A stretch of DNA of 64,000 nt, from NCBI GenBank assembly GCA_963834855.1, contig CAWIDH010000014.1:1-64000 (forward strand), given 5' to 3'. The notes beneath the pieces were generated by a model, which was given only the letters and a program-made list of their open reading frames with translations, had not been told where the DNA came from and searched no databases. Positions 56,697 to 64,000 of this stretch are shown one piece after another; position 1 is the first letter of the stretch; every line of letters begins with the position of its first letter. Both the position numbers and the translations under genes were made by a program. This stretch comes from DATJKD01 sp963834855 (GTDB lineage: Bacteria > Pseudomonadota > Gammaproteobacteria > Steroidobacterales > Steroidobacteraceae).

Positions 56697-58596
56697 AGAG
56701 CCACGCGGCGAGAGCGCCGACCAGCGCGAGGCCGAGCAACTCGCCGAACTGCAGGTGCGACGGCAGCGCCAGCACGTCGCCGCGTCCGGAGCTCACGATC
56801 GGGATCGCGATGAAGATCCCCATCAGCGCCTCGCCGGTGATGAGACCGGCGGCGAACAGCATGCCGTTGCGCTTGGCGCGCTCCGCCTCCGGGGATTCGC
56901 CGTGCACGCCGAGCCGACGCTCGACGAGATGCGCGATGAGCCCGCCGGCGAAGATCGGCACCGACAGCTCGAGCGGCAGGTAGATCCCCACCGCGACCGC
57001 GAGCACCGGAGCGCGGAATTCCGAGCCGCGGTTCTTGAGCCAGACGTCCCAGGCGATGACCGCCGCGCCGACCGCCGCGCCGATCGCGACCATGTTCCAG
57101 GGCAGCGCGCCGCCGAACATGCCCCGCGCGACCGAGGCCATGAGCGTCGCCTGCGGCGCGAGCAGCGGGTCCGGATGCTCGGGTGTGGGCACGCCGATGC
57201 CGTAGGCCTTGAGCAGCAGGTTGAGTACGGGTGCCATCACGAGCGCGCAGGAGGCTGCGCCAATGGCGAGCATGACCTGCTGCCGCCAGGGAGTCGCGCC
57301 CACGATATAGCCGCACTTGAGGTCCTGCAGGTTGTCGCCGCCGATGCAGGCCGCGCAGCACACCACCGCGCCGATCATGATCGCGGCCACGGGGCCGAGC
57401 GGCGCGTTTCGGCCCATCAGCAGGATCAGCACCAGCGCCGCGAACAGGATGGTGCAGATCGTGATGCCGGAAACCGGGTTGTTCGACGAGCCCACGAGCC
57501 CCGCCATGTAGGCCGATACCGAGCAGAACAGGAAGCCGGTGACGATCATGATGATCGTCATCGGCAGGCTGACGGCGAGGCTGCCGACGATGTTCTGATA
57601 GAGCACGAAGAGCGGCAGCGTGAAGAGCACGATCCCGACCAGGATTCCCCTCATCGGCAGGTCCTGCTCTGTGTGCGCGACCGCATTGGCGGAGCCGGCG
57701 CGCGCGGCCGCGAGCCCGCTCTTTATTCCCGACAGCAGCGAGCTGCGGATCGAGATCAGCGCCCACACACCGCCGATCAGCATCGCGCCGACGCCGAGAT
57801 AGCGGATCTGCGACGACCAGATCGCATACGCCGCGTCCTCGGCGCTGGCACCGGCCACCGCCTCCGCGAGCTCCGGGTTGCCGTCCAGGAAGAACGCGCT
57901 GTAGATCGGGATCGCGATGTTCCAGGAAATGATGCCGCCCAGCACGACGAGAACGCCGATGTTGAGGCCGACGATGTAGCCCACGGCGAGCAGCGCGGGA
58001 GACAGGTTGGTGCCGATGTAGGCGATGCTCTTGCCAAACCAGCCCGCCGCTGCCGCGGTGTCCGGGATGAGCCGCAGGCCGTTGCCCGCCGCGAGCTTCG
58101 CGAGGCCACCGCCGAGAGCGGCGAGCCCGAGAATCTTCACGCCCGCGCCCGGGTTCTCGCCGGTCTTGAGCACCTCCGCCGCGGCCTTGCCCTCCGGAAA
58201 CGCCAGTTGCTGATCGACGATCAATGCGCGGCGCAGTGGCACCGAGAAAAAGACACCGAGGATGCCGCCCAGGCCCGCGATGGCGAGCACCCACATGTAT
58301 CGGAAATCGACCCAGTGGCCGAGGATCACGAGCGCCGGGATCGTGAAGATCACGCCCGAGGCGATCGAGGAGCCCGCCGAGGCGCCCGTCTGCACGATGT
58401 TGTTCTCGAGGATGCCGCCGCCGCCCAGTACGCGCAGCACGGCCATCGAGACCACGGCCGCCGGGATCGCCGAGGCGATGGTCAACCCGGCGAAGAGGCC
58501 GAGATAGGTGTTCGCGGCCGCGAGGATCATCGCGAGGATGATCGCGAGGACGATGGCGCGAACGGTGAGCTGCGGCGGTGCCGTGGTTGGTGTCAT
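56671..58596 (-). CDS. OPT-family oligopeptide transporter
   Basis: 641 residues with many membrane helices. OPT features: AANTYLGLFAGLTIASAIPAAVV, NIVQTGASAGSSIASGVIFT, FPEGKAAAEVLKTGE, and GDNLQDLKCGYIVGATP. OPT members import tri- to hexapeptides or siderophore-metal complexes with protons. Next to a secreted-type dipeptidyl carboxypeptidase and two POT carriers, peptides are the likely substrate. Confidence 0.92.
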   Translation of the reverse strand: MTPTTAPPQLTVRAIVLAIILAMILAAANTYLGLFAGLTIASAIPAAVVSMAVLRVLGGGGILENNIVQTGASAGSSIASGVIFTIPALVILGHWVDFRYMWVLAIAGLGGILGVFFSVPLRRALIVDQQLAFPEGKAAAEVLKTGENPGAGVKILGLAALGGGLAKLAAGNGLRLIPDTAAAAGWFGKSIAYIGTNLSPALLAVGYIVGLNIGVLVVLGGIISWNIAIPIYSAFFLDGNPELAEAVAGASAEDAAYAIWSSQIRYLGVGAMLIGGVWALISIRSSLLSGIKSGLAAARAGSANAVAHTEQDLPMRGILVGIVLFTLPLFVLYQNIVGSLAVSLPMTIIMIVTGFLFCSVSAYMAGLVGSSNNPVSGITICTILFAALVLILLMGRNAPLGPVAAIMIGAVVCCAACIGGDNLQDLKCGYIVGATPWRQQVMLAIGAASCALVMAPVLNLLLKAYGIGVPTPEHPDPLLAPQATLMASVARGMFGGALPWNMVAIGAAVGAAVIAWDVWLKNRGSEFRAPVLAVAVGIYLPLELSVPIFAGGLIAHLVERRLGVHGESPEAERAKRNGMLFAAGLITGEALMGIFIAIPIVSSGRGDVLALPSHLQFGELLGLALVGALAAWLYATGSRRA

Positions 58597-58612
58597 GTGA
58601 TTCTTCTTCGAG

Positions 58613-58665
58613 AAAATTCGGCTCAGAGCCGATTAATTCCGAATATTCAGCTCCGAGCCGAATTT
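58613..58665. repeat. REP-like element, family 2, copy C
   Basis: Two palindromes: AAATTCGGCTC-A-GAGCCGATT (centre 58625) and TTCAGCTC-C-GAGCCGAATTT (centre 58654), 29 bases apart. Ends one base before the M2 peptidase stop; lies between that gene and OPT. Confidence 0.85.
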
Positions 58666-58666
58666 C

Positions 58667-60470
58667 CTACCAGCCGCATTTCTGGCCGCGGTTCTGCTCC
58701 TTGAGCCACCCCGAGAGCGGGGCGAAGTAATCGAGAATCGCCGAGGCGTCCATCTCGCGCGTGCCCGTCAGCTCGTAGAGCGCGTCCTGCCACGGCACGC
58801 TCGCGCCCTTGGCGAGCATCGCGCCGAACTTCCGGCCCGCGACCTCGTTGCCGTAGATCGAGCACTCGTGCAACGGCCCCTTGAACCCGGCCGCCTCGCA
58901 CAGCGCCTTGTGGAACTGGAACTGCATGATGAAGGACAGGAAATACCGCGTGTAGGAGACGTTGGCGGGGACGTGGTACTTGGCGCCCGGGTCGAAATCG
59001 GCCTCGGTGCGCGCCACGGGCGCGGCGACGCCCTGGTACTGCGTACGAAGCGCCCACCACGCAGCGTTGTAGTTCGCGGGCGTCACTTCGCCCGAGAACA
59101 CCTTCCAACGCCACTCGTCGATCAGCTTGCCGAAGGGCAGGAAGGCGATCTTCTCGAGCGCGAGCTTCATCTGCTGGTTGATCACCGCCTCGCGGGAGGT
59201 CCCGGCCTCGGGTACGAGGCCGATGCGCGGCGAGGTAGGCCGGGGTCATCGACAGGTTGACGGTGTCGCCGACGGCCTCGTGGAAACCCTCGTGCGCTCC
59301 GGTCTGGAACATGTAGGGCTGGTCCTTGTACCAGAGGTAGTAATAGATGTGTCCGAGCTCGTGGTAGATGGTCCGCAGCTCCTCGTAGGTCGGGCGGATG
59401 CACTGCTTGATCCGCACGTCCTCCTTGCCGTCCATGTGCCAGGCGCTCGCGTGGCACTGCACGTCGCGGTCTCGCGGCTGCGTCAGCATCGAGCGCTCCC
59501 AGAACGTCTGTGGCAGGGCCGGGAAGGCGATCGACTTGTAGAAGCTCTCCGCCGACTTCGTCATTTTCACGGCGTCGTACGACTGTTTCTCGAGCGCGGA
59601 GTCGACGTCCAGGCTGCTGACGCCGGGGAAGGGCTCGAGCAGGTCGTAGATCGAATCCCACTGCTGCGCCCACATGTTGCCGAGCAGGTGAGCGGGGATC
59701 GGCTTGCCAGCCGGCACTCGCTCCTCGCCGTACTTCACCGCCAGCTTGCCGCGCGTGTAGCAGTGCAGCTCCTTGTAGAGCGGCTGCACCTGCCCCCAGA
59801 GCCGTGCCGCCTCGCGCTGGAAGTCCGCCGCGGACATGTCGTAGTTCGAGCGCCACATGACGCCCAGATCGTCGAAGCCGAACCCGCGCGCGCCCTCGTT
59901 GGCAAGCTCGACGTAGCGCACGTAGTCGGCACGGAGCGGCTTCGCTGTCGAATGCCACCCCGTCCACGCGTCCAGCAGCTCGTCGTAGTCGCGGCTCGAT
60001 TCGAGCACCGCCTTGAGCTGGGTTTCGTCCCGGCACGACTCCGGTCCCTGCGGGCAGTACTTGCCCGAACCGTATTTGGCCTCCATCCCGGCGAGCAGCC
60101 TGGAGAACTCCGCGCGCCTGGCGGGATCGTCCGGCGCAGGCGCCGACTCGCGCAACACGCTGAACTTGAGCAGTGCGAGCGTGCGCCTGGACGCCGCGCT
60201 CATCGACTGTCCCTCGAACTGCCTTGCGTCCTCGACCGCCTTGCCCAGGTAGGCGAGGAAGCGCTCTTTCGCCTTGGCATTCAGCAGTTGACTGTCGACG
60301 TTGATGTAGGTCGCCTGCGTCCAGCCTGCGGCGTTGACCTCGATCGCGAGCTCCGCGAGCTCGCGGTTCACCCGCGCGACGAACTCATCGGCGGTTTCGG
60401 ACCGCGCCGCGCCGGGCAGGATCGTCAGGGCAAGCGCGCAGAGCACGGCGCGGCGCAGGGGTCCGCTCAT
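58667..60470 (-). pseudogene. M2-family peptidyl-dipeptidase (ACE-like), one frameshift
   Basis: From the ATG at 60470 with AAGGGG upstream: signal peptide (ALALTILPGAARSE), then the M2 fold with zinc motif TIYHELGHIYYYLWYKD and third-ligand region HEGFHEAVGDTVNLSM. One extra base near 59225 moves the remaining C-terminus (EKIAFLPFGKLIDEWRW to QNRGQKCGW) into another frame. The 1804-base span is 3n+1; corrected length is 600 residues, typical of bacterial M2 enzymes. It removes C-terminal dipeptides in the periplasm. Zinc ligands precede the shift, but the truncated product would lack part of the substrate pocket. Error or mutation is undecided. Confidence 0.88.
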
Positions 60471-60484
60471 GATCGACCCCTTCC

Positions 60485-61867
60485 CTAGTGGGTGACTTTC
60501 TCGGCGCCGTGCATCCAGCGCACGAGCGTGCCTGACAGGAGCCACAGCACGACCGAGAACGCGAAGAGCGTCACCGCGATGCCGCCGAAGATCGCGAGCT
60601 CGCCGAGCTGCTCGGCGAAGGAGCCGATGATCCCGGACAGCCAGTTCGCGACGAAGTTGATCATGAACCACACGCCCATCATCAGCGAGGCGAGCCGCAG
60701 CGGCGCAAGCTTGGTCACCATCGACAGGCCCACCGGCGAGATACAGAGCTCACCCGTCGTGTGGAAGAAGTAGGCGATCACCAGCCAGATCATGCTGGCC
60801 TTGCCGTTCGCGGCCTGGTCATAGACCGCGGCGACCATGGCGAGGAAACCGATGCCGGTCAGGATCAGGCCGTAGACCATCTTGTTGGGCGTCGGCGGAT
60901 TGCGTCCCTGTGTCCCGAGCCGCGCCCAGCCTATCGAGAAGAGCGGCGCGAGCAGCACGATGAAAAGCGGATTCAGCGACTGGAACCAGCCGGCGGGGAC
61001 CTCGAACGCACCGAGCATCCGGTCGGTCTTCTCCGCCGCGTACAGGTTCATCAGGCCGCCGGCCTGCTCGAAGGCCGCCCAGAACAGGACGATGAACACG
61101 AACAGCATGAAGATCACGCGCAACCGATCGACCTCCTCGGAGGTGAGCGGTTCCTTCCGGCCGCCCGACTTCGCGAGCGCGCGGTGCGCCGCGGGCACGA
61201 CGCCGATCTCATCCAGGTAACGGCGCGCGAAGGCGAGCTGGATGATCACCGACAGGATCATGCCGATGCCCGCCGCCATGTAGCCGTAACGCCAGCCGAG
61301 CGCGGGGTTCTCGCCCAAGGTCGAGCACACGAGTGGCGCGAGGAAGGCGCCGAGATTGATGCCCATGTAGAAGATCGTGAAGGCGGCGTCGCGACGGGCA
61401 TCACCCTCCGCGTAGAGATCGCCGACCATGGTCGAGATGTTCGGCTTGAAGAAGCCGTTGCCGATCACGAGCAGCACGAGCCCGATGTAGAACAGGCCCA
61501 GGTTGCCGGGGATCGCCGAGGCGAGCGTGAACTGCCCGGCCGCCATCACGAGACCGCCGATGATCACGGACTTGCGCTGGCCCAGGTAGTTGTCCGCCAG
61601 CCAGCCGCCGATCAGCGGTGTGAAGTACACGAACCCGGTGAAAAGGCCGTAGAGCTTGAGCGCCTCGGCCTGCGAAAAGCCGAAGCCCGGGTTCGCAGTC
61701 TCGACGCCGGCGACCAGTGACAGCACGAGCAGCGCCCGCATCCCGTAATAGCTGAAGCGCTCCCACATCTCGGTCGCGAACAGCAGGAACAACGCCTTCG
61801 GGTGGCCGAGCCAGGTGTCCCGCGTCACCGCGGGTAGCGATGGAGTCGTCGCAGTCGTCGTGACCAT
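60485..61867 (-). CDS. POT-family proton:peptide symporter (copy 1)
   Basis: 460 residues with 12-14 membrane helices. POT signatures: ATEMWERFSYYGMRALLVL (ExxERFxYYG), LYGLFTGFVYFTPLIGGWLAD, FTIFYMGINLGAFLAPLVC and the late GELCISPVGLSMVTKLAP. Imports di- and tripeptides with protons. 14 bases upstream of the M2 peptidase start, so co-transcribed; peptidase products would be its substrates. Confidence 0.94.
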   Translation of the reverse strand: MVTTTATTPSLPAVTRDTWLGHPKALFLLFATEMWERFSYYGMRALLVLSLVAGVETANPGFGFSQAEALKLYGLFTGFVYFTPLIGGWLADNYLGQRKSVIIGGLVMAAGQFTLASAIPGNLGLFYIGLVLLVIGNGFFKPNISTMVGDLYAEGDARRDAAFTIFYMGINLGAFLAPLVCSTLGENPALGWRYGYMAAGIGMILSVIIQLAFARRYLDEIGVVPAAHRALAKSGGRKEPLTSEEVDRLRVIFMLFVFIVLFWAAFEQAGGLMNLYAAEKTDRMLGAFEVPAGWFQSLNPLFIVLLAPLFSIGWARLGTQGRNPPTPNKMVYGLILTGIGFLAMVAAVYDQAANGKASMIWLVIAYFFHTTGELCISPVGLSMVTKLAPLRLASLMMGVWFMINFVANWLSGIIGSFAEQLGELAIFGGIAVTLFAFSVVLWLLSGTLVRWMHGAEKVTH

Positions 61868-61949
61868 GATTTCTGCTTTCCCGTCAAATGTTTGCGCGGG
61901 CGCGCTTATGGCGGCGGAGTGTCAGCCAATTGCCCCCCACGCGCAAGGC

Positions 61950-63434
61950 TCAACGCACGCCCCCCATCAGTCGGGTGACGGGACGGCTGATGAGCAGGAG
62001 CAGTACGCCGATGCCACACCCGTACAGCACGATATTCATGTAGCGCCCCGGCATCGCCGCGACGTCGTTCGGGTCGAAGGTACCCGCGATCAGGCCCGCC
62101 GTGAGCTTGCCGAGCGAGCTCGCCAGGAACCACACGCCCATCATCTGTCCAATGAAGCGCGCCGGCGCGAGCTTGGTCACGGTCGAGAGGCCCACCGGGC
62201 TCAGGCACAGCTCGCCGAAGGTGTGCACGAGGTAGGTCAACACCAGCCAGTACACCGGCGACTGCACGCCGCCCGCGGCGATGCCGGCCGCCTTGACCAT
62301 GAACAGGAAACCGAGTCCCATCAGGAGCAGGCCGAATGCGAACTTGAGTGGCGCCGCCGGGTTGAGGCTGCGCTGTGCAAGACCGACCCACAGCGCCGAG
62401 AACACCGGCGCGAACAGGATGACGCACAAGGGCTGCACCGACTGCAGCCACCCCGCCGGGATCTCGAATCCGCCGAACAACCGGTCCACGTGGCGCTGCG
62501 TGAACAGGTTCATGGAGGAGCCCGCCTGCTCGAAGCCCGACCAGAAGAGCGCGCAGGCGACGAACATGACCATCACCACGACGATGCGCCGCCGCTCGAC
62601 CCCGTCGAGACCCGCGCCGGTGAAGAGATAGAGGAAATACGCAGCGGCCATGCCGACGAGTACATAGGCCGCCGCCTTGGCCAGCGGCGCCGGATCCACG
62701 GCGATCGCGCCCGAAAGCAGTGCCAGCATCAGCGCCGCGAGCGCAGCCACGACCATTGCGAGCTTGAGCCAATCGCCGCGCAGACCTGCGCCCGCATCGT
62801 TGCGATGCGGCTTTGCGCCCGCGATGCCCAGCCGCTCCCGCGCCAGCCAGAACTGCAGCAGGCCGAGCGGCATGCCGATCGCCGCCGCGAGGAATCCGAC
62901 ACGCCAGCCGAACTTGAGCGCAAGCCAGCCCGCGATCAGCGGACCGATGAACGCGCCGGCATTGATGCCCATGTAGAAGATCGTGAAGCCGGCGTCGCGC
63001 CGTCCGCCGCCCTCCGGATAGAGATCGGCGACCAGGGTCGAGATGCTGGGCTTCAGGAGACCCACGCCGATCACGATCACCAGCAGCCCGGAAAAGAAGA
63101 GCTGCGGCGGCCCCGGTGTCGCGAGCATCAGGTTGCCGACCGTCATGAACACGCCGCCCGCGATGACGGCACGCTGCGCTCCGATCAGCCGGTCGGCGAT
63201 CCAGCCGCCCGGCAGCGCCGCCATGAACACGGACGCCGTGTAGAGGCCGTAGATCGCGGTGGCCGTCTTGTCGTCCATTCCGTAGCCGCCGTTCGCCACC
63301 GCGTCGACGAGGAAGAGCACCAGCAGGGCCCGCATCCCGTAGAAGGTGAAGCGTTCCCACATCTCGGTGAAGAACAGGGTCGCGAGCGCGCTGGGGTGAC
63401 CGAAGAAGGTCCGGGAGCCGTCGAGCAGTGGCAT
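61950..63434 (-). CDS. POT-family proton:peptide symporter (copy 2)
   Basis: 494 residues; FTEMWERFTFYGMRALLVLFL, IYGLYTASVFMAALPGGWIAD, FTIFYMGINAGAFIGPLIAG and GELCLSPVGLSTVTKLAP mirror copy 1. The YYG of the N-terminal ExxERFxYYG motif reads FYG here. Eighty-two bases upstream of copy 1. Two diverged carriers suggest different peptide preferences. Confidence 0.94.
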   Translation of the reverse strand: MPLLDGSRTFFGHPSALATLFFTEMWERFTFYGMRALLVLFLVDAVANGGYGMDDKTATAIYGLYTASVFMAALPGGWIADRLIGAQRAVIAGGVFMTVGNLMLATPGPPQLFFSGLLVIVIGVGLLKPSISTLVADLYPEGGGRRDAGFTIFYMGINAGAFIGPLIAGWLALKFGWRVGFLAAAIGMPLGLLQFWLARERLGIAGAKPHRNDAGAGLRGDWLKLAMVVAALAALMLALLSGAIAVDPAPLAKAAAYVLVGMAAAYFLYLFTGAGLDGVERRRIVVVMVMFVACALFWSGFEQAGSSMNLFTQRHVDRLFGGFEIPAGWLQSVQPLCVILFAPVFSALWVGLAQRSLNPAAPLKFAFGLLLMGLGFLFMVKAAGIAAGGVQSPVYWLVLTYLVHTFGELCLSPVGLSTVTKLAPARFIGQMMGVWFLASSLGKLTAGLIAGTFDPNDVAAMPGRYMNIVLYGCGIGVLLLLISRPVTRLMGGVR

Positions 63435-63485
63435 GCGGTTGTCGCCGTTTCGTTCGTGGGCGCAGATTACACTGCCCGAAACCGG

Positions 63486-64000
63486 CTACTCCCCCGCATC
63501 CGCGGCTTCCTCCTCGGCCTGTGATACCGGCCGGTTCTTCTGCAGGAACGCCGCGAGCAGGATGCCGACTTCGTACAGGAGGTACATCGGTATCGCCATC
63601 GCGGACTGGGAAATGGCGTCGGGCGGGGTGAGGAACGCCGCGACCACGAAGATGCCGAGCAGGACGTAACCGCGGTTCTTGCGCAGCGTCTTGATGCTGA
63701 CGAGCCCGGAGGCCACGAGCAGCACCGTTGCAACGGGCGTCTCGAAGGCGAGCCCGAACGCGAAGAAGAGCAGGACGATGAAATCCAGGTAGCTCGAGAT
63801 GTCGGTCATCATCTTGACGCCGACCGGGGTGGTCATCGTCAGGAAGGCGAACATCAGCGGGAACACGACGAAATACGCGAAAGCGGTGCCCGCATAGAAG
63901 AGCACGACGCTGGAGGCGAAGAGCGGCAGGGCGAAGCGCTTCTCGCGCCGGTACAGCCCGGGCGCGATGAATGCCCAGACCTGGTACAGCACGTAGGGCA
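63486..64000 (-). CDS. tatC: Twin-arginine translocase subunit TatC, N-terminus cut by window edge
   Basis: The last 171 or so residues of TatC: PYVLYQVWAFIAPGLYRREKRF (signature, with the first residues at the window edge), then VLFYAGTAFAYFVVFPLMF, the ISSYLDFIVLLFFAFGLAFE loop and helix, and FLTPPDAISQSAMAIPMYLLYE. Core receptor of the Tat pathway for folded proteins. The open frame reaches base 64000, so the start is outside. Confidence 0.95.
   Translation of the reverse strand, partial: PYVLYQVWAFIAPGLYRREKRFALPLFASSVVLFYAGTAFAYFVVFPLMFAFLTMTTPVGVKMMTDISSYLDFIVLLFFAFGLAFETPVATVLLVASGLVSIKTLRKNRGYVLLGIFVVAAFLTPPDAISQSAMAIPMYLLYEVGILLAAFLQKNRPVSQAEEEAADAGE

Noticed and set aside
56617..58704. 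695-codon plus-strand open frame
   Set aside because: Opposite the OPT transporter; His/Asp/Arg-rich shadow of hydrophobic codons.

Overview
The window is chromosomal DNA from a GC-rich gammaproteobacterium and spans the replication-origin region. The core order rnpA-rpmH | dnaA-dnaN-recF-gyrB, together with glnA-ntrB-ntrC, glyQS and gpsA-secB-grxC-yibN/envC, is gammaproteobacterial. TolB-like/TPR regulators beside a large TonB receptor, a wax-ester synthase, a CHAD protein and M2/POT/OPT peptide scavenging suggest a Steroidobacter-, Woeseia- or Xanthomonad-like lineage. That placement is inference; no rRNA is present.

Layout. 1-9.5 kb: two paralogous TolB-like/TPR membrane proteins (one cut by the window edge, one riddled with frameshifts) around a TonB-dependent receptor, then sulfate activation (cysD, cysNC). 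9.5-17.2 kb: acyl-CoA/quinone reductase, MBL hydrolase, cytochrome c4-like protein, SIMPL protein, NfeD-like protein, peptide-binding lipoprotein and mnmG. 17.2-24.8 kb: an accessory block splitting mnmG from mnmE and mnmE from yidC (small metallopeptidase, WS/DGAT, CHAD, PanE-like, MaoC, RES/Xre toxin-antitoxin). 24.8-33.6 kb: yidC-yidD-rnpA-rpmH facing dnaA-dnaN-recF-gyrB, with a probable oriC between dnaA and dnaN and two perfect parS sites inside recF. 33.8-36.6 kb: a secreted protein of seven Ig-like repeats plus FN3 behind a clear cyclic-di-GMP-I riboswitch. 36.6-45.5 kb: plsC, glyS, glyQ, then glnA with a sigma-54 promoter and an NtrC-type site, a DUF4124 protein, ntrB and ntrC. 45.5-55.7 kb: pyrD, a CBS protein, gpsA-secB-grxC-rhodanese, then envC, a GGDEF/EAL protein, ctpA, a DJ-1 protein, MAPEG and a small membrane protein. 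55.8-64 kb: an EamA exporter and a peptide-scavenging run (OPT, M2 dipeptidyl carboxypeptidase, two POT symporters), then tatC cut by the window edge.

Themes. The riboswitch ties a matrix- or adhesin-like protein to c-di-GMP, and a GGDEF/EAL enzyme is encoded in the same window. Three families of palindromic intergenic repeats sit flush against gene ends and in several cases supply start or stop codons. Five genes carry single-base frameshifts. Four of them carry exactly one +1 insertion, which looks more like a consensus-error signature than decay and should be settled before calling them pseudogenes.
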